A stretch of 64,000 nt of DNA from DATATV01 sp035551355 (GCA_035551355.1 DASZNF010000129.1:62001-126000), one strand, 5' to 3'. Counted from the stretch's first letter, positions 9,800 to 18,041 are shown. The notes: generated by a model not told the origin, from the letters alone. Numbers and translations are program-made.

Positions 9800-11215
9800 T
9801 CAGCCGTGGGCTTTGCTCTGCCCCGCCGACGGGGTGGAGGTCGTCGTCGTGGTGGTCTCGGTCGTGGTGGTGCTCGACGACGTCGTGGTGGGCTGAGTGG
9901 TCGTCGTGGTGGTCTCGGTCGTGGTGGTCTGCGTGGCGCTGTCCTCGGTCCGCGGCGGCCGGGTGTCCTGGCTGATCGTGTACGGGGTCAGCACCGGGTT
10001 CGGGAGCGGGTTCTGGGCCTGGCTCTGCGTGGTCGTGGTGGTGTGGTCCACCGGCGTGGTCTGCGGGCTGTTCTTGCCGGAGAACACCCCGGACAGCAGC
10101 AACACCACACCCAGGATGACCACCGCGCCCACCCCGAGCCCGGCCAGCAGCTTGTTGCGGTTGTTGCGTCGCGGCGGCGGCGCGGCCGGCCGCCCGCTCT
10201 GCGTGCGGTAGCCGCTCTGCACGCCGGTCTGGTAGCCGGTCCGGCCGGTCATCGCCCGGGTCTCGCCCATCGGCGCCGCCCCGGCCACCGCGGTCCGTCC
10301 GGCCGGCTGCAGCGGCGTGGTGCGCGCGGTCGGCGGACGCTGGCCACCCATCACGGCGGTCGGACCCATGCCGATCGGCGGCATGTTCGGCCGGCTGCCG
10401 CGGGCCACCGAGTCCAGCCAGCGCGACGCGGCGACCGCGTCCGGGCGCTGGTCGGGGTCGGCGTCGAGCAGGTGGATCAGCACGTCGGTGAGCGGCCCGG
10501 CCTGGCGCGGCGGGTCGATCTCGCCCGCGGCCACCTTGTGCAGCAGCCCCAGGGTGTTCTCCGACATGCCGAACGGCGGCTGTCCCTCCACCGCCGCGTA
10601 CAGCGTGGAGCCCAGCGAGAACACGTCCGAGGGACCGCCCGGGCTGCGCCCGTAGGCCACCTCGGGGGCCAGGAACGCGGGCGTGCCCGCGATCAGGCCG
10701 GTCTTGGTGACCGCCACGTCGCCCTGGGCCCGGGAGATGCCGAAGTCGGTGATTTTCACCACGCCGGTCTCGGCGAGCAGGATGTTGGCCGGCTTGATGT
10801 CCCGGTGCACGATCCCGGCGGCGTGCGCGGCCGCCAGTGCGTGCGCCACCTGGGCACCGATCCGGGCTACCTCGATCGGGGGCAGCATGCCTCGTTCGGT
10901 CATCTCGTCGGCCAGGCTGCGCGATGGCACGTACTCCATCACCAGCCAGGGCGCGTCGTCCTCGTCGACCACGTCGAACACGGACACCGCGTTGGGGTGC
11001 TGCAGCCGCGCGGCGATCCGGCCCTCGCGCATCGCGCGCTCCCGGGCCTCGTTCGCCTCCTGGGGGTCGAGGCCCGGTTCCAGGCGCAGCTGTTTGACCG
11101 CGACGGTCCGCCGCAAACGCTGGTCGTAGGCCTGCCAGACGACGCCCATGGCACCGCTGCCGATTCGCCGGTCCAGTCGGTATCGCCCGCCGACCTGACG
11201 CCCCTCGTCACTCAC
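9800..11215 (-). CDS. transmembrane Ser/Thr protein kinase with Thr-rich tail
   Basis: 471 residues. The Hanks-type kinase domain (about 10-270) has IGSGAMGVVWQA, VAVKQ, HRDIKPANILL, DFG and APE motifs. A linker, one membrane helix (LLAGLGVGAVVILGVVLLL, about 340-362) and an extracellular tail of about 100 residues rich in Thr and Ser follow, with no folded sensor domain or PASTA repeat visible. The tail may be glycosylated. GTG at 11215 matches the start of the paralogue and has AAGGTGAG upstream; an in-frame ATG at 11260 is the alternative. Confidence 0.92.
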   Translation of the reverse strand: MSDEGRQVGGRYRLDRRIGSGAMGVVWQAYDQRLRRTVAVKQLRLEPGLDPQEANEARERAMREGRIAARLQHPNAVSVFDVVDEDDAPWLVMEYVPSRSLADEMTERGMLPPIEVARIGAQVAHALAAAHAAGIVHRDIKPANILLAETGVVKITDFGISRAQGDVAVTKTGLIAGTPAFLAPEVAYGRSPGGPSDVFSLGSTLYAAVEGQPPFGMSENTLGLLHKVAAGEIDPPRQAGPLTDVLIHLLDADPDQRPDAVAASRWLDSVARGSRPNMPPIGMGPTAVMGGQRPPTARTTPLQPAGRTAVAGAAPMGETRAMTGRTGYQTGVQSGYRTQSGRPAAPPPRRNNRNKLLAGLGVGAVVILGVVLLLSGVFSGKNSPQTTPVDHTTTTTQSQAQNPLPNPVLTPYTISQDTRPPRTEDSATQTTTTETTTTTTQPTTTSSSTTTTETTTTTTSTPSAGQSKAHG

Positions 11216-11307
11216 GGATATGCGCTCACCTTCAGTGTCCGGACAACGCCGGCCCGTCATCCGGATGGTGCGACGTTCGGCCAGTCAGGCTACACGGGGG
11301 CGTTGTC

Positions 11308-12120
11308 TCAGCCGCGTTGGGCAGAGAGCAGCTGAGCCCCGTCGATCACCGGAGTGCCGCCGCTGGTGACATGCAACAGCTCGACCACCTGCAACCAGGT
11401 GTTGTCCGGTTGGAGCAGCTCGATCACGGCGCGCACCGTGCCATCCGGTTGGGTTTGCACGTTATCTACCCGCACGTCCCGCACCTCACTCCACGAGCGG
11501 GTGAATCCCAACGGATCGACCAGCAAGGTTGGGTCGATCAGGCTAGCCGCTTCGGCCGGACGGCTCTGCGCGAGCTGGAAGAACTCCCGGACCATCTGGG
11601 CCGGACTCAACGCGGCCGCGGACCGGGCGGGGTCGGTGGCGCCGATCGGCGACTGGGCCGGCCGGTCGAGATGTCCGGCGCTGTGCGAGGCCGTGACCTG
11701 GGTGTGCGACGTGGCCACCGCGGTGGTCGTCGGTGCGGCCGGATGGGCCGACCCGGACAGCTGGGCCATGATCGCGTCCGGTTGCAGCACGCTGCCGCCG
11801 GTGATCTGCGCGGGCGGCGGGGGCAGTTGGCCGGGCGTGGCACCGTGGCGCTCGTGCGCCAGCGCGGACGCCGCCAGCACCGAACCGCACAGCACCAGGG
11901 AGCCCGCGGCCAGTCCGATCAACTTGCCCGCGCGGGCCAGCCGGCCGCGGGTGGGCTCGTCGTTCTCGGGCAGCGGGCCGAGCAGGTCGCCGACGAAGCG
12001 GTTGGTGTCCACCTCGTCGGCGGAGGGGATGCGGACCGGGCCCTGTGCTCGCCTGATCAGATCCACCACCGTGACAGAGCCGGCCAGGTGCTGGCCGGTC
12101 GCGGTTCTCGGCCGGTCCAC
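11308..12120 (-). CDS. single-pass membrane protein with extracellular NTF2-like domain
   Basis: 270 residues. A cytoplasmic N-terminus of about 85 residues is followed by one membrane helix (LIGLAAGSLVLCGSVLAASAL), a Pro/Thr-rich linker and a C-terminal domain of about 100 residues (starting AQMVREFFQLAQSRPAEAAS) that resembles the extracellular end of the kinase at 8099-9682. GTG at 12120 has GGAGG eight bases upstream; the frame also opens at a TTG at 12153. The gene is co-directional with the kinases and about 90 bp away. Inferred to be a partner or substrate of these kinases; function unknown. Confidence 0.75.
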   Translation of the reverse strand: MDRPRTATGQHLAGSVTVVDLIRRAQGPVRIPSADEVDTNRFVGDLLGPLPENDEPTRGRLARAGKLIGLAAGSLVLCGSVLAASALAHERHGATPGQLPPPPAQITGGSVLQPDAIMAQLSGSAHPAAPTTTAVATSHTQVTASHSAGHLDRPAQSPIGATDPARSAAALSPAQMVREFFQLAQSRPAEAASLIDPTLLVDPLGFTRSWSEVRDVRVDNVQTQPDGTVRAVIELLQPDNTWLQVVELLHVTSGGTPVIDGAQLLSAQRG

Positions 12121-12292
12121 TCGATTTGCCTCCGTGTTCGAACTACGAGGCAACTCGTACCCTGCGGTGAATGCCGGAAGCCAGTCCCTTGCGGTGGATC
12201 ACCCCTCCGTGGCGACAAACGGTCGAATGCCGTCACTCAATTGGAGCAGCGCTACCCACGCAGGGGCACTGACCTCACTCTTTGGGGAAAGA

Positions 12293-13291
12293 TCATCCTC
12301 CGGGGTTCTGAATCCGGGGATCTTCGCCCAGGGTGAACTGCAACGTCGTCTGCTGCGTACTGGTCGTGCCGTCCTTGTCGGTCACCTTCAACAGGCTCAC
12401 CGTCAGCCCGCGGGTGGGATCCAGCGAGATGCTCTGCACCTGGATGGCCGCGATGTCCCCGTAGTGCTGCTCGATGATCGCCGCCGCGTCGTCGCGCACG
12501 GTCCCCGCGGTCAGGTCCGCGGCCGCCGACACGTCCGAGGTGACCTCCTTGAAGAAGGTCTGCGTGCGGTTGGCCAGCGTGCCCGGATCGGCGCTGGGCG
12601 GCCCGCCGCCGGTCACCGTGGTCACCGGCGCGGGACCGGTGCCGACCGTGGGAGTGCCGGTGGGCGCCCCGATCCCGACGCCCGGGGTGAGCGCCACGCC
12701 GGAGCCGCTGGGCAGATCCCCGGCGCCCAGCGCGCCGCTGACCGGCCCGTCGGCCAGATTGCTCGGCGCCCCCGGCCCGGTGGTCGGCGCGCGCAGTCCG
12801 GACCGGTTCGCGTCCTCGGGGTTCGTGGTCGGGTTGGGCGTCTGGTCCAGGTCGGCCAGCCGGGGTCCGGTGGGCAGGTCGGGCAGCGCGATGTGGTCGG
12901 CGGTCTGGGCGGGCCTGACCAGGGTCGCGGTCAGCATGAGCAATCCGCACAGCGCCGCCATCGAGGCGAAGATCATGAACCAGGCGGCCCGGCGCCAGGA
13001 CCGCGGCGGGGTCACCGAAGCCGGGATGGAGCCCAGATTGAACGTGGACAGGCCGCTGCGACCGCTGTCGACCATCCGATCCGGCGGCGGGGCCGTCGCA
13101 GTCGCCGGGGCCGGGGGCACCAGATCGCCGGAGAGGACCGGTCCGAACAGATCCCGGGAATGGTCCGTCGGCGGCCGGTCGATGACGGGTGTGATCGGCG
13201 GGGTCCACGCGGCCGTCGCACCGGTCCGCCGGTGCCTGCCCGATGTCCCCGCCCGCCCCGCGTCGCCCGCGGTTGCCGCTGTGCTGCCCAT
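12293..13291 (-). CDS. single-pass membrane protein, unknown function
   Basis: 332 residues. A disordered, Pro/Arg-rich cytoplasmic part (1-100), one membrane helix (AAWFMIFASMAALCGLLMLT), an extracellular Pro/Gly/Thr-rich linker (about 125-240) and a C-terminal domain of about 90 residues (from RTQTFFKEVTSDVSAAADL) with alternating beta-type sequence. The layout repeats that of the next gene, so the two may be paralogues with NTF2-like ends. ATG at 13291 with AGAGGT upstream. Possibly a kinase-associated envelope protein. Confidence 0.72.
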   Translation of the reverse strand: MGSTAATAGDAGRAGTSGRHRRTGATAAWTPPITPVIDRPPTDHSRDLFGPVLSGDLVPPAPATATAPPPDRMVDSGRSGLSTFNLGSIPASVTPPRSWRRAAWFMIFASMAALCGLLMLTATLVRPAQTADHIALPDLPTGPRLADLDQTPNPTTNPEDANRSGLRAPTTGPGAPSNLADGPVSGALGAGDLPSGSGVALTPGVGIGAPTGTPTVGTGPAPVTTVTGGGPPSADPGTLANRTQTFFKEVTSDVSAAADLTAGTVRDDAAAIIEQHYGDIAAIQVQSISLDPTRGLTVSLLKVTDKDGTTSTQQTTLQFTLGEDPRIQNPGG

Positions 13292-13666
13292 GCTGGTGTG
13301 ACCTCTGCTCCCCGAGTTCCTGACGTCGATCCGAGCCCCATCAGGCGGTATTCACCGCCTGGAGCGATCGCCTCAGCCGAATGGCGGCAGACTGGTCACA
13401 CAGTGCATTCGATGATTGCGACGGTTCGGGGAATTGCCGCGGAAATGCCGAACTCGCGAGGAAGATCAACCGCCGAACCGGTGATTCCGATGCGCGGGCG
13501 GGCATGGCAGGAACCCGCATGTACCCGTTTGAGCTGCGCCCCGTCACTCGGACCAGAGTAAATGGCCGAATCGCCGCACGTCGCGCGGGTTGCCCTGATC
13601 ACCACGGAGGTCACCCGGTCAGGTGACAATTCCCGTGGTGAATTTCCGGGTGATCTTAAATTTTGT
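13292..13666. other. intergenic stretch with two small hairpins
   Basis: No coding region is supported. Two hairpins are visible: 13342-13361 (CAGGCGGT, loop ATTC, ACCGCCTG), within the leader of the membrane protein gene, and 13610-13627 (GTCACC, 6-nt loop, GGTGAC), which may end the gene that stops at 13667. Composition is somewhat richer in A+T near 13660. Confidence 0.4.
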
Positions 13667-13972
13667 TCACCCGCCCGTGCGGAAACGCTCCCGGGTCGAC
13701 TGGAGCGCCTTGGTCGCCACCCCGGCGGTGCCCGCGCCGACCAGAATGGCCAGCACGTCGGCGAACCCGCCACCGGTGGACAGCAACAAGGCGAGCAGAC
13801 CGGCCGCGGTGGTGCCGCCGGCGACCAACCAGCGGCTGCGCACGTACTGGGCGATCGGTTCGCCGCCGGCCCGCCGGCCGGCCGCCGAGCCGAGCATGGC
13901 CAGGTACCCGTCGTGCCACAGGGCGGCGGCGAGTCCGGCCAGCGCGATGATCAACGCGATCAGTTCCAGCAT
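13667..13972 (-). CDS. small integral membrane protein
   Basis: 101 residues with three hydrophobic segments (LELIALIIALAGLAAALW; WLVAGGTTAAGLLALLLS; DVLAILVGAGTAGVATKAL) and a basic end. ATG at 13972 was chosen because the upstream frame is low-complexity Gly/Ala sequence; no strong Shine-Dalgarno is visible, so the start is uncertain. No family recognised. Confidence 0.6.
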   Translation of the reverse strand: MLELIALIIALAGLAAALWHDGYLAMLGSAAGRRAGGEPIAQYVRSRWLVAGGTTAAGLLALLLSTGGGFADVLAILVGAGTAGVATKALQSTRERFRTGG

Positions 13973-14095
13973 GACTCCAGTGTGCCCGCATTCCGGCTCG
14001 CCTGGCATCAGGTGAATACCCCGAAATCCAGCGATTCCGGCCGGATCGGCCCAGCGGGCGCCCGTTTCGCTACCGGCGCAACCGCCCGTGCCCGC

Positions 14096-14170
14096 CCGGC
14101 TACCGCCTGCCCCGCTACCGCCTGCCCCGGGACCACCGCCCGCGCCCGCCTGCCCCGGGACCACCGACCG
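14096..14170. repeat. imperfect C-rich short repeats
   Basis: Between two minus-strand genes, TACCGCCTGCCCCG occurs in tandem (14101-14115, 14116-14130) and CCTGCCCCGGGACCACCG occurs at 14121-14138 and 14149-14166. Probably replication-slippage sequence; no function is evident. Confidence 0.6.
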
Positions 14171-14202
14171 CGGACCCGGACCGCTGACCACCCGCCCCCG
14201 GG

Positions 14203-14493
14203 CTACCGGCCCAGCCGGCCACGCCCCAGGTTCAGCAGCAGCAACGCCAGCTGGCGTCCCTCCTCGCCCAGATCGCGGTACCGGGCCAGCACGTCCATCT
14301 CGCGGTTGACCACGATCCGGGTGCCACCCGCGGCCATCCGGGTCGCGCCGATCACCTGGGACACCTCGGTGCGCCGCTTGACCAGGCGCAGAATCTCCGC
14401 GTCCAGCCAGTCGATCTCCTTGCGCAGCTCACCGATGTTCACATCGGCCGGCGGGGCCGGCGGTTCGTTCTCCGTGGGCTCGGTCGTGTTCAC
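14203..14493 (-). CDS. chorismate mutase, AroQ type
   Basis: Rearranges chorismate to prephenate, the entry to Phe and Tyr synthesis. The 96-residue single-domain helical enzyme begins with a short acidic tail, then LRKEIDWLDAEILRLVKRR (helix 1 with catalytic Arg and Lys), GGTRIVVNREM, and ends LLLLNLGRGRLGR as in the M. tuberculosis Rv0948c type that is activated by complex formation with DAHP synthase. GTG at 14493 has GGAGG five bases upstream. It is divergent from pcrA, as in mycobacteria. Its upstream region carries a leader peptide and terminator typical of attenuation by aromatic amino acids. Confidence 0.93.
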   Translation of the reverse strand: MNTTEPTENEPPAPPADVNIGELRKEIDWLDAEILRLVKRRTEVSQVIGATRMAAGGTRIVVNREMDVLARYRDLGEEGRQLALLLLNLGRGRLGR

Positions 14494-14534
14494 GTGGTCC
14501 TCCGGCGTGTTCGGGAATCCTGCCCCGGACCCGA

Positions 14535-14568
14535 AGAAGCCCCGGGTCCGCTGGACTCCGGGGCTTCT
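14535..14568 (-). terminator. attenuator hairpin in the chorismate mutase leader
   Basis: On the minus strand an 11-bp stem (AGAAGCCCCGG with CCGGGGCTTCT) is extended by GTCC/GGAC across one bulged A, with loop AGC: 15 bp in all. It lies between the leader peptide stop (14587) and the chorismate mutase start (14493). The 3' side continues TCTTCGG, not a strong U-run, as is common for actinobacterial terminators. The 9 nt at 14561-14553 are exactly complementary to leader codons at 14612-14604, giving an alternative pairing that would break the upper half of this stem. Confidence 0.75.
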
Positions 14569-14586
14569 GCAGTGGTCTTCGGCGCG

Positions 14587-14649
14587 CTACGCGACCACGG
14601 GAGCCGGAGTCCGGGTCCCGTAGAAAAACTCGTACGACGGTGCGCGCAC
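14587..14649 (-). CDS. aromatic leader peptide for chorismate mutase attenuation
   Basis: 20-codon ORF, too short for usual gene calling. It starts with GTG at 14649 and ends with TAG at 14587; the peptide reads MRAPSYEFFYGTRTPAPVVA. Four of five consecutive residues (positions 6-10) are Tyr or Phe, and one uses the rare codon TTT. CACAAT lies six bases before the GTG, so the RNA is probably leaderless. The codons just after the aromatic run (14612-14604) can pair with the terminator arm. A ribosome stalled on the Phe/Tyr codons would leave that segment free, whereas one reaching the stop would cover it. This is the classical pheL-type layout; the function is inferred. Confidence 0.7.
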   Translation of the reverse strand: MRAPSYEFFYGTRTPAPVVA

Positions 14650-14655
14650 GGTTTT

Positions 14656-14661
14656 ATTGTG
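14656..14661 (-). promoter_or_regulatory. -10 element of the chorismate mutase leader promoter
   Basis: CACAAT on the minus strand, six bases before the GTG of the leader peptide. The spacing equals that of other apparent leaderless starts in the window. No clear -35 element. Confidence 0.45.
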
Positions 14662-14718
14662 CCACAGGGCGTGTGCCGGTCCGGCTGTCGGGCCGGCCGG
14701 GTAGCGTTGTCGGTTGAT

Positions 14719-17082
14719 ATGAGCGCCTTGTTCGAGATTCCCTCCGCCGCCCCCGCCCGTCCGGCCCATTCCGGCGCAGCCGGTCTGCTGGACGATCTGA
14801 ACCCGCAACAGCAGGAGGCGGTCCGGCACGCCGGCACGCCGCTGCTGGTGGTGGCGGGCGCCGGCTCCGGCAAGACCCGTGTGCTCACCCGGCGGATCGC
14901 CTATCTGCTCGGCGAACGCAAGGTGCATCCCGGCCAGATCATGGCGATCACCTTCACCAACAAGGCCGCCGCGGAGATGAAGGAGCGGGTCGCCGAGCTG
15001 GTGGGCAAACGCGCCAACATCATGTGGGTCTCCACGTTCCACTCGATGTGCACCCGGGTGCTCCGCCGCGAGGCCTCCACCCTCGGCCTGAACTCGAACT
15101 TCTCCATCTACGACTCCGACGACACCCGCAGGCTGATCACCCTGGTGGCGCGGGATCTGGACCTCGACCCCAAGCGGTACGCGGCGCGGGCCCTCGCGGT
15201 GGGCGTGTCCAACCTGAAGAACGAGCTGATCGACCCGGAGTCGGCGGCCTCGGCGGCGGCCAACGACATGGAGCGGCGCACCGCCGAGGTGTACGCCGAG
15301 TACCAGCGCAGGCTGGGCCTGTCCAACGCGATGGACTTCGACGACCTGATCATGAAAACGGTCGAGCTGCTGCAGGTCTTCCCGGACACCGCCGAGCACT
15401 ACCGCCGCCGGTTCCGGCACGTGCTGGTCGACGAGTACCAGGACACCAACCACGCCCAGTACACGCTGGTCCGCGAGCTGGTCGGGGTGTCGGGCGAGCT
15501 GCCGGAGGGCCTGGAACCGGCCGAACTGTGCGTGGTCGGCGACGCGGACCAGTCGATCTACGCCTTCCGCGGCGCGACCATCCGCAACATCGTGGAGTTC
15601 GAACGCGACTACCCGCAGGCCCGCACCATCCTGCTGGAACAGAACTACCGCTCCACCCAGAACATCCTGAACGCGGCCAACTCGGTGATCTCGCGCAACC
15701 CCGGCCGCCGGGACAAGCGGCTGTGGACGGCCGAGGGCGACGGCGAGAAGATCGTCGGCTACGTGGCCGACAACGAGCACGACGAGGCCGCGTTCGTGGC
15801 CGGCGAGATCGACCGCCTGGTGGACACCGCCGAGGCGAACAACAACGAGATCGCCGTGTTCTACCGGACCAACAACCAGTCCCGGGTGTTCGAGGAGATC
15901 TTCATCCGGCTCGGCCTGCCCTACCGGGTGGTCGGCGGGGTGCGCTTCTACGAGCGGCGCGAGGTCCGGGACATGCTGGCCTACCTGCGGGTGCTGGCCA
16001 ACCCGGAGGACACGGTCAGCCTGCGGCGCATCCTCAACGTGCCCAAGCGGGGGATCGGCGACCGGGCCGAGGCGTTCGTGTCGGTGTACGCCGAGCAGCA
16101 GCGCATCTCCTTCGCCGCCGCCCTGCGCGAGGCCGCCGCGGGCCGGATCACCACCGGACTGGCCGCCCGCTCGCAGAAGTGCATCGTGGCCTTCGTCGAC
16201 CTGCTCGACGAACTGGGCCAGCTGGTCGACGACGGCACCGAGGTGGCCGAGATCCTGGAAGCGGTCATGGACCGCACCGGCTACCGGGCCGAGCTGGAAT
16301 CCAGCGACGACCCGCAGGACGAGACCCGGGTGGAGAACCTGACCGAACTGGTCACCGTGGCCCGCGAGTTCGCCGAGTTGGAGACCGTGCCGCTGGACGG
16401 CGACGAGGACACCCCCGAACAGGGCACGCTGTCCGCGTTCCTGGAGCGGGTTTCGCTGGTGGCGGACGCGGACTCGATCCCGGAGTCCGGGGACGGCGTG
16501 GTCACCCTGATGACCCTGCACACCGCGAAGGGCCTGGAGTTCCCGGTGGTGTTCTGCACCGGGTGGGAGGACGGCATTTTCCCGCACATGCGGGCGTTGG
16601 GGGAGCCGAAGGAGCTGGCCGAGGAGCGCAGGCTGGCCTACGTGGGCATCACCCGGGCCCGGCAGCGGCTGTACGTGTCCCGTGCGCTGGTGCGCTCGGC
16701 GTGGGGTCAGCCGATGACCAACCCGGCATCGCGGTTCCTGGACGAGATCTCGCCCGACCTGATCGACTGGCGGCGGCTGGAACCGGTCCGGTCCGCCCCC
16801 AGCGCCCCGACCAGCTGGGGCGGCCGGCGATCCAACGGCGACGACTCGGCCCAGGCCGGTATCGCCCGGCGCGGCATGCGGTCCACCTCGTTCAAGGGCT
16901 GGCAGGACACGCCCGCGCTGAAGCTGGACGTGGGGGACCGGGTCAACCACGACAAGTACGGCCTGGGCACGGTGGTGTCCGCCGAGGGCGAAGGCCCCAG
17001 GGCGACCGCGACCATCGACTTCGGCACCGCGGGCAAGGTCAAACTGATGCTGATCGGCAGCGTGCCGATGCAGAAGCTCTAA
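14719..17082 (+). CDS. pcrA: ATP-dependent DNA helicase PcrA/UvrD1
   Basis: 787-residue superfamily 1 helicase acting in nucleotide excision repair and replication restart. Motifs in order: Q-motif region LNPQQQEAV, Walker A GAGSGKT (Lys52), motif II DEYQDTN, motif III GDADQSIYAFRGA, motif IV QNYRST, motif V TAKGLEFPVVF and motif VI ERRLAYVGITRARQ. The C-terminal end has the PcrA-type RNA-polymerase-binding domain (VNHDKYGLGTVV). ATG at 14719 was chosen because the protein starts there in family style. TAGCGT at 14702-14707 is a possible -10, and no Shine-Dalgarno is seen. Order with chorismate mutase, M23 protein and sucCD is as in M. tuberculosis. Confidence 0.97.
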   Translation: MSALFEIPSAAPARPAHSGAAGLLDDLNPQQQEAVRHAGTPLLVVAGAGSGKTRVLTRRIAYLLGERKVHPGQIMAITFTNKAAAEMKERVAELVGKRANIMWVSTFHSMCTRVLRREASTLGLNSNFSIYDSDDTRRLITLVARDLDLDPKRYAARALAVGVSNLKNELIDPESAASAAANDMERRTAEVYAEYQRRLGLSNAMDFDDLIMKTVELLQVFPDTAEHYRRRFRHVLVDEYQDTNHAQYTLVRELVGVSGELPEGLEPAELCVVGDADQSIYAFRGATIRNIVEFERDYPQARTILLEQNYRSTQNILNAANSVISRNPGRRDKRLWTAEGDGEKIVGYVADNEHDEAAFVAGEIDRLVDTAEANNNEIAVFYRTNNQSRVFEEIFIRLGLPYRVVGGVRFYERREVRDMLAYLRVLANPEDTVSLRRILNVPKRGIGDRAEAFVSVYAEQQRISFAAALREAAAGRITTGLAARSQKCIVAFVDLLDELGQLVDDGTEVAEILEAVMDRTGYRAELESSDDPQDETRVENLTELVTVAREFAELETVPLDGDEDTPEQGTLSAFLERVSLVADADSIPESGDGVVTLMTLHTAKGLEFPVVFCTGWEDGIFPHMRALGEPKELAEERRLAYVGITRARQRLYVSRALVRSAWGQPMTNPASRFLDEISPDLIDWRRLEPVRSAPSAPTSWGGRRSNGDDSAQAGIARRGMRSTSFKGWQDTPALKLDVGDRVNHDKYGLGTVVSAEGEGPRATATIDFGTAGKVKLMLIGSVPMQKL

Positions 17083-17089
17083 TCCAGCT

Positions 17090-17515
17090 TCAGCTCTGGT
17101 CCAGCCGCTGATCCAGCGCCGCGGTCAGATCCAGCTCGACCAGCTGGTTCCGGTAGCCGAGGGCGGCCACCCCCACCAACGTGCTGGACGTGGTCAACGC
17201 CGCGCCGACCGCGGACTCGGCGAACCTGTCCCAGGCGTCGGCCAGCACGGCGCTGTCCGCGCTGACGATGTAGACGGCCGACCGGATCACCTGCGCCGGC
17301 GTCGCCTCCACCGCGCCCAGCGCGATCAGCGAATTGGCCACCACCTGGTCGATCTGGGCGTCCAGATCGCCGACCCCCACCACCTGATCGTCGGCGTCCA
17401 CCGGACACTGCCCGGCCAGGACCGCCAGCCGTCCCGCCTCCACGACGGTGATGTGGTGATAGCCCGAGGTTGGATGCAGTTGCGGCGGATTGATCCGCCG
17501 AATCCGGTCGCGCAC
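17090..17515 (-). CDS. RidA (YjgF/UK114) family protein
   Basis: 141-residue member of the RidA family, which deaminates reactive enamine/imine intermediates. Core features: GYHHITVVEAGRLAVLAGQ, then QIDQVVANSLIALGAV, and a C-terminal strand with VGVAALGYRNQLVELDLTA. The usual catalytic Arg-containing strand near residue 105 is altered, so enzymatic activity is not assured. GTG at 17515 was chosen to match family length; the frame stays open further upstream with non-family sequence. It ends 8 bp from the convergent pcrA. Confidence 0.8.
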   Translation of the reverse strand: MRDRIRRINPPQLHPTSGYHHITVVEAGRLAVLAGQCPVDADDQVVGVGDLDAQIDQVVANSLIALGAVEATPAQVIRSAVYIVSADSAVLADAWDRFAESAVGAALTTSSTLVGVAALGYRNQLVELDLTAALDQRLDQS

Positions 17516-17640
17516 CAGCCGACTCTGCCCGATCCACGGCGCCCTCGGCCACCGATTTACACCCGATTTCCACTCGTTCGGATGATCTTCCTTGCAGGTC
17601 GGCCGAAGTCGATGTTGACTGGCATTGATCGAACACCTGT

Positions 17641-17672
17641 TCGACGCCGTGCCTTTCGACGCCGTGCCCTTT
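17641..17672. repeat. 15-16 bp tandem repeat upstream of a small gene
   Basis: TCGACGCCGTGCCTT is followed directly by TCGACGCCGTGCCCTT. It lies about 20 bp before the strong Shine-Dalgarno of the 109-residue gene. May be part of its leader; no function evident. Confidence 0.6.
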
Positions 17673-17702
17673 CGGTGCGGCGACCTTTGGAGGAGAACCA
17701 AT

Positions 17703-18032
17703 GTGGACGAAGTCCTGTTCAGCCTGCTGGCCCACCGCGTACACGCCTACCTCGACACCATCACCCCAGCCCCACCCAGCCGAGCGGCCACCCGCCCCGA
17801 CCGGCGGCGGTCGGCCAACGCTCGAAACCCGCAATCGGCCGCCATAGCTCGCGCCCAGCCGCCACCGGGCCCGGAGTGCCGTCCAGTCTGTCCGGCCCAC
17901 CGCCTGGCCGCGGCCTGGCGCGCCCTCCTGTCTCAGCACCACCCGACTGGTCGCGGTGGCTGCACCGGCTGCGGCCCGCGCCGCACCTGCACCGTCTGGC
18001 GAGTAGCCACCCGCTACCTCACCGACGACTGA
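17703..18032 (+). CDS. small Cys-rich protein, unknown function
   Basis: 109 residues. The N-terminal VDEVLFSLLAHRVHAYLDTI is probably helical; a Pro/Arg/Ala linker follows; the C-terminal 55 residues hold four spaced Cys (CRPVC, CTGC) plus one more, His residues and the end CTVWRVATRYLTDD. The Cys/His spacing suggests a small metal-binding fold, and similar Trp-Arg-Val-Ala endings occur in short actinobacterial proteins. GTG at 17703 is preceded by GGAGGAG with 7-nt spacing, which decides the start over the overlapping ATG at 17701. It is divergent from the RidA gene. Confidence 0.65.
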   Translation: MDEVLFSLLAHRVHAYLDTITPAPPSRAATRPDRRRSANARNPQSAAIARAQPPPGPECRPVCPAHRLAAAWRALLSQHHPTGRGGCTGCGPRRTCTVWRVATRYLTDD

Positions 18033-18041
18033 CCACCCATC

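Noticed and set aside
8063..11335. Plus-strand frame of 1090 codons opposite the two kinases
   Set aside because: Arg/Gly/His-rich antisense translation; the minus-strand frames carry complete kinase motifs.
14535..14568. Terminator of a tRNA or of an upstream plus-strand gene
   Set aside because: No gene on the plus strand ends here and no cloverleaf is found beside it. It lies in the leader of chorismate mutase on the minus strand.
13562..14623. Plus-strand frame of 353 codons
   Set aside because: Antisense to two minus-strand genes including chorismate mutase, and Arg/Pro/Thr-rich.
14587..16950. Long minus-strand frame of 787 codons opposite pcrA
   Set aside because: It is the shadow of pcrA (His/Gly/Val/Arg/Leu-rich translation typical of antisense GC-rich sequence). 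Only its last 20 codons are of interest, as the separate leader peptide.
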